Assembly: GCF_005116715.1 (NCBI RefSeq)
Contig: NZ_SWCI01000001.1
Location: 124,001-188,000, forward strand
DNA from: Ferrimonas sediminicola
Lineage (GTDB): Bacteria; Pseudomonadota; Gammaproteobacteria; Enterobacterales; Shewanellaceae
DNA length: 64,000 nt
Direction: 5' to 3'
Shown in pieces: positions 55,634 through 64,000 of this stretch. The position numbers and the translations under genes are program-made. How positions within the stretch are numbered: position 1 is the first letter of the stretch; the number at the start of each line of letters is the position of its first letter. The notes beneath the pieces were generated by a model. That model was not told the DNA's origin. It was given only the letters and a program-made list of their open reading frames with translations, and made no database searches.

Positions 55634-56605
55634 ATGTCTAATGAATACGGCATGGATAGCCTGTGTGAAATAACCTTATTTAATATACTTGTTTTCGTTC
55701 GCCTCTATACCGTATTGAACTCCCAGGTGGTTGCCAAGACCCTTCAGGTTCCGCCCTCCAAGATCAGTCGGGCGCTGGCGTCCCTGCGTCAGAACCTCGG
55801 CGATCCCCTCTTTATTCGCCGTCAGTATGGTTTCCAGGCCACTCCCATGGCCACCCGCATCTTCCCGGAGATGGAGCGACTGCTGCAGCACGCCCAGGCG
55901 TTGGCTCGTCAACTGCAGCCCGCCAGCGAGGAGCGTCAGCGGGTGGTGCTGAGCGTTCCGGCGCCGTTACGGGCGGGGCTGACCCAGCATCTGAACTTCA
56001 GCTGCCGGCGCCATGAGGCGGCCATCGATGTGGTGACCCGCACCTGGAGCGGTCCGGTCACCGAGGAGATGGGGCGCAACCAGGTGGACATCGGCGTATT
56101 TTGCTCGCAACAGGGCTACCCCAAGATGGGCAGCGAGCTGGTGGCCGAGAATCGGGCGACCTACCTGGTTGGGGCGGCCGACCATGAGATCTGGAAGGAG
56201 GCGCCCCTGACCCTGGAGGCGCTGCTGCGCTACCCCCAGGTGGTTACCGAGATGACCGAGATCAACGATGAAGAGGACATGCTGGAGCGCGCCGCCCGCG
56301 CCCTGGGGAGGGAGCTGATCCCGGTGGCCCGGGTCAACAGCCTGGCGGAACTGGTGGAGATGGTGGTGGATTCCCCAAACCTGTCCCAGGTGTGCGGCAG
56401 TCAGGCGGTGGGGTTTCTGCGGTCGGTGCATGGTATCCGGGTGCAGCGGCTGCCGGAGGAGGTGCGTGAGACGGTCCTCAGGCTGAACTTCGGTGAACGG
56501 GTTCCCGGCTTCCACATGCTGCAGCGCACCGGACACCGTGCCCCGCCCTGGCTGGTGGAGTCGGTGCGGGAGTTTGTCCGGGATGCCGCCGAGCTTATCG
56601 ACTGA
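55634..56605 (+). CDS. LysR-type transcriptional regulator
   Basis: 323 residues. N-terminal winged helix (LFNILVFVRLYTVLNSQVVAKTLQVPPSKISRALASLRQNLGDPLFIRRQYGFQAT) slightly atypical for LysR, then an effector domain. Divergent from the nrfBCD-like operon across an AT-rich 420-base region, so it may regulate that operon; inducer unknown. Good GGAG eight bases before the ATG. Confidence 0.85.
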   Translation: MSNEYGMDSLCEITLFNILVFVRLYTVLNSQVVAKTLQVPPSKISRALASLRQNLGDPLFIRRQYGFQATPMATRIFPEMERLLQHAQALARQLQPASEERQRVVLSVPAPLRAGLTQHLNFSCRRHEAAIDVVTRTWSGPVTEEMGRNQVDIGVFCSQQGYPKMGSELVAENRATYLVGAADHEIWKEAPLTLEALLRYPQVVTEMTEINDEEDMLERAARALGRELIPVARVNSLAELVEMVVDSPNLSQVCGSQAVGFLRSVHGIRVQRLPEEVRETVLRLNFGERVPGFHMLQRTGHRAPPWLVESVREFVRDAAELID

Positions 56606-56623
56606 CCGAAAGCAGGCGCAAAA

Positions 56624-56644
56624 AAGGCCGCATCATGCGGCCTT
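56624..56644. terminator. Bidirectional terminator between the LysR gene and rho
   Basis: Stem AAGGCCGC / GCGGCCTT; A-run before and T-rich sequence after it. Confidence 0.75.
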
Positions 56645-56660
56645 ATTTCTCGGCTGGGGG

Positions 56661-57926
56661 TTAGCCCTTGGAGCGCTTCATGGCGGTGAAGAACTCGTCG
56701 TTGGTCTTGGTCATCGCCAGACGGTCGATGAGGAACTCCATCGCTTCCACCTCCTGCATGGGGTGGAGAATCTTGCGCAGAATCCACATCTTCTGCAGCT
56801 CCTCCTGGCTGGTGAGCAACTCCTCACGACGGGTACCGGAGCGGTTGAAGTCGATGGCGGGGAACACCCGCTTCTCGGCGATCTTGCGGGACAGGTGCAG
56901 CTCCATGTTACCGGTGCCCTTGAACTCCTCGTAGATCACCTCATCCATCTTGGAGCCGGTGTCGATCAGGGCGGTGGCGATGATGGTCAGGCTGCCCCCC
57001 TCCTCCACGTTACGGGCGGCGCCGAAGAAGCGCTTGGGACGGTGCAGGGCGTTGGCATCCACACCACCGGTCAGTACCTTGCCGGAGGAGGGGATGACGG
57101 TGTTGTAGGCCCGGGCCAGACGGGTGATGGAGTCCAGCAGGATCACCACGTCCTTCTTGTGCTCAACCAGGCGCTTGGCCTTCTCGATCACCATCTCGGC
57201 CACCTGGACGTGGCGGGATGCCGGCTCGTCGAAGGTGGAGGCCACCACCTCGCCCTTCACCAGACGCTGCATCTCGGTCACCTCTTCGGGACGCTCGTCG
57301 ATCAGCAGGACGATCAGCTCACAGTCTGGGTGGTTGTAGGCGATGGACTGAGCGATGTTCTGCAGCAGCAGGGTCTTACCGGCCTTGGGCGGTGCCACGA
57401 TCAGGCCGCGTTGGCCCTTACCGATGGGGCTGGCCAGATCAAGAACCCGGGCAGTAATGTCCTCGGTGGAGCCGTTGCCCCGCTCCATGCGCAGTCGATC
57501 GTTGGCGTGCAGGGGAGTCAGGTTTTCGAAGAGAATCTTGTTGCGGGAGTTCTCGGGACGATCGTAGTTGACCTGATTGACCTTAAGCAGGGCGAAATAA
57601 CGCTCCCCCTCTTTCGGAGGCCGGATCTTGCCAGCGATGGTGTCACCGGTGCGCAGGTTGAAACGACGGATCTGGCTGGGGGAGACATAGATGTCATCCG
57701 GGCCGGCCAGGAAGGAGGCGTCGGCGCTGCGCAGGAAACCGAAACCGTCCTGGAGGATCTCCAGGACGCCACCGCCGAAGATGTCTTCGCCGCTCTTGGC
57801 GTGGGCTTTGAGGACGGCGAACAGGATGTCCTGCTTCCGGGCGCGAGCCATGTTTTCCAGGCCCATGGACTCAGCCAAGGCGACGAGCTCGGAGATGGGT
57901 TTCTGCTTAAGTTCAGATAAATTCAT
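56661..57926 (-). CDS. rho: Transcription termination factor Rho
   Basis: 421-residue hexameric RNA helicase. N-terminal RNA-binding cold-shock fold [29 protein letters not shown], Walker [15 protein letters not shown], Walker [18 protein letters not shown]-loop [15 protein letters not shown] and R-loop [21 protein letters not shown]. Upstream 57927-58120 is an untranslated leader; trxA lies upstream on the same strand, as in E. coli. Confidence 0.97.
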   Translation of the reverse strand: MNLSELKQKPISELVALAESMGLENMARARKQDILFAVLKAHAKSGEDIFGGGVLEILQDGFGFLRSADASFLAGPDDIYVSPSQIRRFNLRTGDTIAGKIRPPKEGERYFALLKVNQVNYDRPENSRNKILFENLTPLHANDRLRMERGNGSTEDITARVLDLASPIGKGQRGLIVAPPKAGKTLLLQNIAQSIAYNHPDCELIVLLIDERPEEVTEMQRLVKGEVVASTFDEPASRHVQVAEMVIEKAKRLVEHKKDVVILLDSITRLARAYNTVIPSSGKVLTGGVDANALHRPKRFFGAARNVEEGGSLTIIATALIDTGSKMDEVIYEEFKGTGNMELHLSRKIAEKRVFPAIDFNRSGTRREELLTSQEELQKMWILRKILHPMQEVEAMEFLIDRLAMTKTNDEFFTAMKRSKG

Positions 57927-58120
57927 GGGAGGGTCTTTGTGGTTGTTTGCGTGCGGCTGCCGCCGACGCTTTCATTACAAATTATTTGAAATTTTAAGGG
58001 AGTGCCCGAGGGCAGGAGCCGAATCAGGCAGGCAAGTGTTGGCTAATAAACTAGCACTAAAGGAAAAACGCGTCCAGTGTCCCCGGGGGATTTTCCAGCT
58101 TTGTGAGAGGGGCGGGGCAA

Positions 58121-58140
58121 AACCCAGGCCGAAGCCTGGG
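58121..58140 (-). terminator. Terminator of trxA
   Basis: Stem CCCAGGC / GCCTGGG with loop CGAA; on the minus strand it is followed by TTTTGCCC. Confidence 0.78.
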
Positions 58141-58150
58141 TTGGATCCCA

Positions 58151-58477
58151 TTACAGATGAGAGTCGATAAACTCTTTCAGCTGGGTCTTGGAGGCGGCGC
58201 CAACCTTGGTGCCGGCCAGTTCGCCGTTCTTGAACAGCAGCAGGGTGGGGATGCCGCGAATGCCGAACTTCGCCGGGGTGGCGTTGTTCTGGTCTACATT
58301 GACCTTGCCGATGACGATCTGATCGCCATACTCTTCCGCCAGCTCATCCAGTACGGGGGCGATCATCTTGCAGGGGCCACACCATTCCGCCCAGAAGTCG
58401 ACCAGTACAGGTTTGCTGGATTGCAGCACCTCAGCGTCAAAGCTGTCATCAGTCAGCTGTACAATCTTATCGCTCAT
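58151..58477 (-). CDS. trxA: Thioredoxin 1 TrxA
   Basis: 108 residues. Active site [17 protein letters not shown], cis-Pro loop [15 protein letters not shown]. General cytosolic disulfide reductase. GGAG six bases before the ATG. Neighbours rho and divergent rhlB as in enterobacteria. Confidence 0.97.
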   Translation of the reverse strand: MSDKIVQLTDDSFDAEVLQSSKPVLVDFWAEWCGPCKMIAPVLDELAEEYGDQIVIGKVNVDQNNATPAKFGIRGIPTLLLFKNGELAGTKVGAASKTQLKEFIDSHL

Positions 58478-58796
58478 TGTTTACTCCGTTTAGTGATAGC
58501 TCGGGTCGGAGCCATGGTTGCGATCTTGGGCTCCTTGCCGTTGCTTTCAAGCCTCCGGCGGTTAAAAAAAGTGTGTCTGTCTTCACCGGGGCGCTGTTTG
58601 TCGGTTCCTGTTGGCACTTTTTCTTGCCACAGAAGAGGTTCGGAGCGGTGCTGCCAGGGCAGTCAGGCTCAGTTTCCGGGCATTTCCTATTCAGACCGGA
58701 GCTCGGAACACCGAGTTTCGGACCGGACAACAGAATCGGTAATATTTGACTGGATCACGTTTTCTAATGCAAGCGCATCCGGTATGCTTTCCAACC
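58478..58796. other. Divergent trxA-rhlB intergenic region
   Basis: 319 bases containing the two divergent promoters. I see TTGAAA about 58545 (minus) as a possible trxA -35 and TTGACT at 58747 near rhlB, but neither pair is convincing. A TGGCA/TGCCA dyad lies at about 58612-58628. Open frames here look random. Confidence 0.4.
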
Positions 58797-60080
58797 ATGA
58801 GCAAAACACACTTGACTGACACCCGCTTCACCGACCTGCCACTCACCAAAGAGGTGGCGGATGCCCTGGTGGAGACTGGGTTTACCCACTGTACGCCGAT
58901 TCAGGCGCTCTCCCTTCCTATCGTGCTGGGCGGCAAGGATATTGCCGGTCAAGCTCAAACCGGAACCGGGAAGACCCTGGCGTTCCTGACGGCGACCTTC
59001 CATGAACTGATGACCCGCCCCGCGCCCGAGCAGCACGACGGCAAGAGTCCCCGCGCCATCATCATGGCCCCCACCCGGGAACTGGCCATCCAGATCCACA
59101 AGGATGCGGAGCCCCTGGCCAAGAGCACCGGCCTGAAGATGGGCCTGGCGTACGGCGGTGAGGGGTACGATGCCCAGCGGGCTCAGCTGCAGGCGGGCAC
59201 CGACGTCCTGATCGGTACCACCGGCCGGCTGATCGACTACCTCAAACAGGGGGTCTACAACCTCAACGCCATCCAGGTGATGGTGCTGGACGAGGCGGAC
59301 CGGATGTTTGATCTCGGTTTTATCCGGGACATCCGTTACATCTTCCGCCGCATGCCCCCTGCCGCCGAGCGTCGCAACATGCTGTTCTCCGCCACCCTCT
59401 CCTTCAAGGTGAAGGAGCTGGCCTATGAGCACATGAATGATCCGGTGCACGTCGAGGTGGAGCCGGAGCAGAAGACCGCCAAGCGCATCAAGGAGGAGCT
59501 GTTCTACCCCTCCAACCGGGAGAAGATGCCGCTGCTGCTGACCCTGATCGAGGAGGAGTGGCCGGACAAGGCGATCGTCTTTGCCAACACCAAGCACCGC
59601 TGTGAAGACATTCACGGCTGGATGGAAGCGGACGGTCACCGCGTCGGCCTGCTGACCGGAGACGTGCCCCAGAAGAAGCGCCTGCGCATCCTGGAGCAGT
59701 TCAAGGGCGGTCAGCTGGATTTCCTGGTGGCCACCGACGTGGCTGCCCGTGGCCTGCACATCTCGGATGTGACCCACGTGTTCAACTATGACCTGCCTGA
59801 CGACTGCGAAGACTATGTGCACCGCATCGGCCGTACCGGCCGGGCTGGCGCCGAAGGCTCCTCCATCAGTTTCGCCTGCGAGGAGTATGCCCTGAACCTG
59901 CCGGACATCGAGGCCTACATCGGCCACTCCATTCCGGTGACCAGCTACGACCCGGAGGCGCTGCTGAGTGACCTTAAGCGTCCCCAGCGGATCCAGCGTC
60001 ACCGTCGCACCAACACCGGCGGCAAGCGGCCGGGCGGTCGCGACCGTTCGTCCGGCCAGCGCCGACATGACAAGCGTTAA
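58797..60080 (+). CDS. rhlB: ATP-dependent RNA helicase RhlB
   Basis: 427-residue DEAD-box helicase of the degradosome. Q-motif [13 protein letters not shown], Walker [13 protein letters not shown] box [16 protein letters not shown], motif [12 protein letters not shown]. The C-terminal tail [22 protein letters not shown] is basic, as needed for RNase E and RNA contacts. ATG 58797 ([11 protein letters not shown]) is the family start. Its last 14 bases overlap gppA. Confidence 0.96.
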   Translation: MSKTHLTDTRFTDLPLTKEVADALVETGFTHCTPIQALSLPIVLGGKDIAGQAQTGTGKTLAFLTATFHELMTRPAPEQHDGKSPRAIIMAPTRELAIQIHKDAEPLAKSTGLKMGLAYGGEGYDAQRAQLQAGTDVLIGTTGRLIDYLKQGVYNLNAIQVMVLDEADRMFDLGFIRDIRYIFRRMPPAAERRNMLFSATLSFKVKELAYEHMNDPVHVEVEPEQKTAKRIKEELFYPSNREKMPLLLTLIEEEWPDKAIVFANTKHRCEDIHGWMEADGHRVGLLTGDVPQKKRLRILEQFKGGQLDFLVATDVAARGLHISDVTHVFNYDLPDDCEDYVHRIGRTGRAGAEGSSISFACEEYALNLPDIEAYIGHSIPVTSYDPEALLSDLKRPQRIQRHRRTNTGGKRPGGRDRSSGQRRHDKR

Positions 60081-60993
60081 CACCCACAACGGCGGCCTTT
60101 TGGCCGCCGTTACTCTAGGGTCCAACAGTTTCAACCTGCTCCTGGCCGAGCCCGTGCCCGCCGCCCTTCCCCATATAGTTGCCAAACACAAACGCAAGGT
60201 GCGCCTGGCTGAGGGAATGGATCGGCAGGGGCTCTCCCCCGAGGCCGAGGCGCGGGGCCTGGCATGTCTGGCCTGGTTCGGCGAGATCCTGGCCCAATCC
60301 CGGCCGGCGCGAGTGGCGGTGCTGGCCACGGCGGCGCTGCGCGGCGCCGCCAACGGCGCCGAGTTTTGCCGCCGGGCGGAGCCCCTGCTGGGGTATCCCA
60401 TCGAGGTGATCAGCGGTGAGCGGGAAGCGGAGCTGATCTACACCGGCATGCGTGCCTCCACCCAGGTGACCGGCGAGGCCCTGGTGATCGACATCGGCGG
60501 GGCCAGCACCGAGCTGGTGGTGGGGGATGAGGAGCATGTTCACTACAAGCACTCCTTCGATCTGGGCTGTGTCCTCTATACCCAGGGGTATTTTTCCGGT
60601 GAGATCAACGAAGCCGCCTTCGAAGCGGCGGATGCCGCGGTGCGGGCCAGGCTGGCTGGGGAGCTGCCCAGGCTGTCGGCCCTGAGCTGGCAGCACTGTC
60701 TGGGGGTCTCCGGTACCGTTCGGGCCCTGTTTGAGCTGGCGGAGGCCCAGGGAGCACCCAGGAAGGCACTGACTCCTGGCTATCTGCGCCGGGTGAGGCA
60801 GAGCCTGTGCCAGGACGGTGCGGCGCTGCTGCAGCAGCTGGATGAGGAGCGCCGCATCCCCTTTGCCGCCGGGGTCGCCATCCTGCTGACCCTGTTTGAA
60901 CTGCTGGCCATCCCAGCCCTGGGTCTGGCCGGCGGGGCGCTCCGGGAGGGGGTGTTACACCAGCTGCAGAATGCCGAGGAAGCCGGGACCTGA
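60067..60993 (+). CDS. gppA: Short Ppx/GppA-family phosphatase
   Basis: 308 residues. ASKHA-fold motifs: [51 protein letters not shown]. This is the Ppx/GppA catalytic domain only; E. coli GppA (494 aa) has an additional C-terminal helical/HD-like region that is missing here. Position after rhlB matches gppA, so either pppGpp or polyphosphate hydrolysis is expected. It starts within the rhlB 3' end, implying translational coupling. Confidence 0.85.
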   Translation: MTSVNTHNGGLLAAVTLGSNSFNLLLAEPVPAALPHIVAKHKRKVRLAEGMDRQGLSPEAEARGLACLAWFGEILAQSRPARVAVLATAALRGAANGAEFCRRAEPLLGYPIEVISGEREAELIYTGMRASTQVTGEALVIDIGGASTELVVGDEEHVHYKHSFDLGCVLYTQGYFSGEINEAAFEAADAAVRARLAGELPRLSALSWQHCLGVSGTVRALFELAEAQGAPRKALTPGYLRRVRQSLCQDGAALLQQLDEERRIPFAAGVAILLTLFELLAIPALGLAGGALREGVLHQLQNAEEAGT

Positions 60994-61008
60994 AGGCCCG
61001 GTTTTTTT
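60983..61008 (+). terminator. Terminator of rhlB-gppA
   Basis: Stem CCGGG(A)CC / GGCCCGG with loop TGAA and seven T. Confidence 0.85.
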
Positions 61009-61182
61009 ATTAACATTTACTTATATGCAATGCGTTTTCGTGCTAAAGGGAGACTTTTGGCCTCGGGTATCCTGTACTATCGCCCGACATAAATCCCTCG
61101 ATTAACGGGTCCAAACAACAACATCGCACCAAATTTTTTCACATTTCAATGAGAGAGCCCCTGTGGGGCGAGGTAAAAGAGT

Positions 61183-62577
61183 ATGAGTCTACAGGTGGTC
61201 GCCAACCTGCTGGTTATGTTGGCCCTGTTGTGGATGCTGTACCGCATGCAGCAGAAGCACATGAAGTTTACCCACAGAGTCTTTGCTGGCCTGGGCCTGG
61301 GTGTGGCCTTCGGCCTGGTGTTGCAGCTGGTCTACGGAGTGGATTCCCCTGAACTGGCCACCTCCATCGACTACTTCAACATCGTCGGCAAGGGCTATGT
61401 GCAGCTGCTGAAGATGATCGTCATGCCGCTGGTGATGGTCTCCATCGTCAGTGCCATCCTCAAGCTGAAGGATGCCGAGGCTCTCGGCCGGATCAGCGGC
61501 CTGACCATCGGCGTGCTGCTGATCACCGTGGCCATCGCCGGTCTCATCGGCTTCTTCGTGGCCAACCTGTTTGGCCTGACCGCCGAGGGACTGACCCAGG
61601 GCGCCCGCGAGGCGGACCGCGCCGCCTATCTGCTCTCCCGCGAGGGCGCCGCCACCGGCATCTCCATCGCCAATACCCTGGTGAGCCTGATCCCCGCCAA
61701 CCCCTTCCTGGACATGACCGGGGCCCGGGACACCTCCATCATCTCGGTGGTGATCTTCTCCGCCTTTGTCGGGGTGGCCGGACTGGGACTGCACCGCAAG
61801 CAGCCCGACGTGGCCGAGCGCTTCGATCGCCTGGTGGCGGTGGCCTACGCGGTGGTGATGCGCATCGTTACCCTGGTGCTGCGGCTGACCCCCTACGGCG
61901 TCATGGCGCTGATGACCAAGGTGCTGGCCAGCAGCCAGTTCTCCGACATCTTCAACCTGATCAACTTCGTGGCCGCCTCTTACCTGGCTCTGGGACTGAT
62001 GTTCCTGGTTCACCTGGGGCTGGTCACCGCCTTCGGCGGCAACCCGGTGACCTTCCTGCGCAAGGTGCTGCCGGTGCTCTCCTTTGCCTTTACCAGCCGC
62101 ACCAGCGCCGGTACCATTCCGCTGAACATCCAGACTCAGACTCATCGGCTGGGGATCCCCGACGGCATCGCCAACCTGGCGGCCTCCTTCGGGGCGACCA
62201 TCGGCCAGAATGGCTGTGCCGGCATCTACCCGGCGATGCTGGTGGCGATGATCGCCCCCACCGTGGGCATCGACCCCATGACTCCCACCTTCATCGCCAC
62301 CCTGATCGCCACCATCGTGGTGGGCTCCTTCGGCGTGGCCGGTGTCGGCGGCGGTGCCACCTTCGCCGCCCTGATTGTGCTGACCGCCCTGGACCTGCCG
62401 GTGGCCCTGGCCGGACTGCTGATCTCCATCGAGCCGCTGATCGACATGGGCCGCACCGCCCTCAACGTCAACGGGGCGATGACCGCCGGCTTTGTCACCA
62501 GCCGGGTGTTGGGTCAGACCGACATGTCGGTGTATAACTCTGAGCAGGAGTTGGACGTGGACCTTGAGTCGGCCTGA
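61183..62577 (+). CDS. tcyP: L-cystine:cation symporter TcyP-like (DAACS family)
   Basis: 464-residue secondary transporter with about eight or nine spans and two re-entrant loops. Signature blocks: IVGKGYVQLLKMIVMPLVMVSIVSAI, SFAFTSRTSAGTIPLNIQTQ (hairpin HP1 serine-rich region), ASFGATIGQNGCAGIYPAML, and ISIEPLIDMGRTALNVNGAM. The NGCAG and IQTQ variants distinguish cystine TcyP/YdjN from glutamate carriers. Upstream 61009-61182 probably holds its promoter. Followed by the CoA-disulfide-reductase-like gene. Confidence 0.88.
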   Translation: MSLQVVANLLVMLALLWMLYRMQQKHMKFTHRVFAGLGLGVAFGLVLQLVYGVDSPELATSIDYFNIVGKGYVQLLKMIVMPLVMVSIVSAILKLKDAEALGRISGLTIGVLLITVAIAGLIGFFVANLFGLTAEGLTQGAREADRAAYLLSREGAATGISIANTLVSLIPANPFLDMTGARDTSIISVVIFSAFVGVAGLGLHRKQPDVAERFDRLVAVAYAVVMRIVTLVLRLTPYGVMALMTKVLASSQFSDIFNLINFVAASYLALGLMFLVHLGLVTAFGGNPVTFLRKVLPVLSFAFTSRTSAGTIPLNIQTQTHRLGIPDGIANLAASFGATIGQNGCAGIYPAMLVAMIAPTVGIDPMTPTFIATLIATIVVGSFGVAGVGGGATFAALIVLTALDLPVALAGLLISIEPLIDMGRTALNVNGAMTAGFVTSRVLGQTDMSVYNSEQELDVDLESA

Positions 62578-62596
62578 GCCGTCAAGGGAGAGAGCC

Positions 62597-62620
62597 AAGG
62601 CCGCCGGTAGGCGGCCTTTT
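62597..62620 (+). terminator. Terminator between tcyP and the disulfide reductase gene
   Basis: Perfect stem AAGGCCGCC / GGCGGCCTT with loop GGTA and TTTT. It lies only 19 bases before the next gene's ATG, so downstream expression depends on read-through or an internal promoter. Confidence 0.75.
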
Positions 62621-62638
62621 ATCTGGAAGAAGCAGAGT

Positions 62639-63973
62639 ATGAAAATTGTCATCATCGGTGGTGAAGCCGCCGGAATGAGCGCCGCCGCCAAGGCCAGGCG
62701 TACCGACCGCGATGCGGAGATCATCGTCTTCGAGCAGTCCCAGGTGGTCTCCTTCGGCGCCTGTGGGCTGCCCTATTTCATCGGCGACAGCTTTGATGAC
62801 AGCGGCTTTATGGCTGAGCGCAGCGTGGCCCAGTTCCGTGAATCCGGCATCGACCTGCGTGTTGGCCACCGGGTTGAGCGGCTGGATCCGGCCAAGCGCT
62901 CGCTGCTGGTGACCGACCTGGCCAGGGGCAGGAGCTTCCCTCAGCCCTTCGACAAGCTGATGATCGCCACCGGCGCCGCCCCGGTGGCACCGCCCATTGA
63001 GGGCCTGGATCTGGAGCGGGTGTTCTTCCTGAAGACCCTGGAGGATGGCCTGGCCCTCAAACCCCTGGTGCAGTCGGACGAGATCCGCGACGTGGTGGTG
63101 ATCGGCGCCGGCTACATCGGCCTGGAGGTGGCGGAGGCCCTGGTGCACCAGGGCAAGCGGGTGCGGGTGATCGAGCGCACCGACCGGGTGCTCAGTGAGT
63201 CCTTCGACGCCGAGATCGGCGAGATGATCGAGGCGGAGCTGAGGGAGAAGGGCGTGAAGCTGCACCTGGGAGAGTCGGTCACCGCCCTGGAGGGCGAGGC
63301 TCAGGTGCGACAGGTGGCCTCCGAACTGGGGCAATACCCGGCCGATCTGGTGATCCTGGCTACCGGGGTGCGCCCCAATACCGGATTCCTGGCGGACAGC
63401 GGCATCGATCGCCTGGCCAACGGCGCCATCGTCATCGATCCCCAGGGACGCACCAGCCTGCCGGATGTGTACGCCGCCGGCGACTGTGCCACCGTCCCCC
63501 ACAGGGTCAGTGGCCGCCCCGCTTACCTGCCCCTGGCCACCAGTGCCAACAAGCTGGGCCGGATGATCGGTGAGAACCTCTGCGGCAACCAGAAGGTGTT
63601 TCCCGGGACCCTCGGCAGTGCCGGGGTCAAGGTGCTGGGGGTTGAGGCGGGCCGCACCGGCCTGTCCGAGCGCGAGGCCCGCAGCCTGGGGCTGGCCTAC
63701 CGCACCGTGGTGATCAACGACAAGAACACCACCAACTATGTGGCGGGCCAGAGCGATCTGCGGGTCAAGCTGGTCTACGCCGAGGAGGACAAGCGGCTGC
63801 TGGGTGGCCAGGTGGCCGGCGGGCCCGGGGCGGTGCTGCGGGTGGATGCCCTGGCGGCGGCGATTCATGGCGGTCTGACCACGGAGGACCTGGGAATGCT
63901 GGATCTGGTGTATGCGCCGCCTTTCGCCCGTACCTGGGACGCCCTCAACGTGGCGGGCAATGTCGCCAAATAG
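62639..63973 (+). CDS. CoA-disulfide reductase-like FAD/NAD oxidoreductase
   Basis: 444 residues. FAD motif IVIIGGEAAGMSAAAKARR at 3-21, single redox cysteine Cys42 in SFGACGLPYF (the CoADR/Nox/Npx family mark), NAD(P)H motif VVVIGAGYIGLEVAEAL, FAD motif VYAAGDCA and dimerisation domain. May reduce CoA-disulfide, polysulfide or other low-molecular-weight disulfides. Next to a cystine importer it plausibly handles thiol or sulfane-sulfur balance (inference). Preceded by GGAAGAAG. Confidence 0.88.
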   Translation: MKIVIIGGEAAGMSAAAKARRTDRDAEIIVFEQSQVVSFGACGLPYFIGDSFDDSGFMAERSVAQFRESGIDLRVGHRVERLDPAKRSLLVTDLARGRSFPQPFDKLMIATGAAPVAPPIEGLDLERVFFLKTLEDGLALKPLVQSDEIRDVVVIGAGYIGLEVAEALVHQGKRVRVIERTDRVLSESFDAEIGEMIEAELREKGVKLHLGESVTALEGEAQVRQVASELGQYPADLVILATGVRPNTGFLADSGIDRLANGAIVIDPQGRTSLPDVYAAGDCATVPHRVSGRPAYLPLATSANKLGRMIGENLCGNQKVFPGTLGSAGVKVLGVEAGRTGLSEREARSLGLAYRTVVINDKNTTNYVAGQSDLRVKLVYAEEDKRLLGGQVAGGPGAVLRVDALAAAIHGGLTTEDLGMLDLVYAPPFARTWDALNVAGNVAK

Positions 63974-64000
63974 CGCGCGCGAAAGAGGGGGCCTGAGCCC

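Noticed and set aside
58612-58629. TGGCACTTTTTCTTGCC, resembling a sigma54 promoter before rhlB
   Set aside because: Spacing between the GG and GC elements is one base too long, and rhlB is a housekeeping gene.
61189-62724. 511-codon frame opposite tcyP
   Set aside because: Antisense shadow rich in His, Gly and Gln, as expected for reversed membrane-protein sequence.

Overview
The window is high-GC chromosomal DNA (by eye about 60% or a little more) from a marine, respiratory gammaproteobacterium. Gene order is Enterobacteria/Shewanella-like in several blocks: dapF-lysA-lptM-cyaY/cyaA-hemCDXY, rarD-yigI-recQ, yihE(srkA)-dsbA, yigB-uvrD, fre-ubiD, and trxA/rho/rhlB/gppA. Added to this core are many periplasmic and outer-membrane c-type cytochromes: a tetraheme subunit, an OmcA/MtrC-type decaheme lipoprotein and an NrfB-like pentaheme protein. 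This combination fits a Ferrimonas- or Shewanella-type organism, and the GC content favours Ferrimonas. That assignment is inference. I saw no phage, IS, CRISPR, tRNA or rRNA.

Layout. 1-9.4 kb: lysine synthesis (dapF partial, lysA), lptM, frataxin, class I adenylate cyclase with a TTG start and a CRP-like site, and the hemCDXY operon. 9.4-14.5 kb: rarD, yigI, recQ and a TPR protein with a decayed GGDEF domain. 14.7-19.6 kb: a complete leuABCD operon preceded by a textbook transcription attenuator, with a leader peptide carrying four CTA Leu codons. 20-30.9 kb: fadL-type porin, argP/argO, an unrecognised membrane protein, an S9 peptidase, NO-responsive ygbA, a DsrE-like protein, selO, srkA and dsbA. 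30.9-31.8 kb: a candidate small RNA, ytfK and zapB. 42-52.6 kb: yigB, uvrD, a YbaK protein, a Cache chemoreceptor, ubiA, fre, ubiD and the qmcA/nfeD pair. 52.6-55.3 kb: an FNR-type nrfBCD operon without nrfA. 55.6-64 kb: a LysR regulator, rho, trxA, rhlB, a short gppA, a cystine importer and a CoA-disulfide-reductase-like enzyme.

The most interesting part is about 31.9-39.4 kb. It holds an exported ammonia-lyase homologue, a Tat-exported flavoprotein reductase with a separate tetraheme cytochrome c, an outer-membrane porin and a GAF-AAA+-HTH sigma54 activator. All three transcription units (lyase; flavoprotein plus cytochrome; porin) have a sigma54 -24/-12 element of the form TGGCAC-N5-CTGCW. 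Upstream of each, at about 90-115 bp, are copies of one shared operator (core ACGARATATSGYGATCC). I read this as one regulon: the porin admits an amino-acid-like substrate, the periplasmic lyase releases ammonia and an enoate, and the flavoprotein/cytochrome pair reduces the enoate as a terminal electron acceptor. The lyase keeps the family's other motifs but lacks the Ala-Ser-Gly triad that forms the MIO cofactor, so its chemistry cannot be assumed.

Start codons were chosen from Shine-Dalgarno spacing and family alignment from memory. No database search was run.
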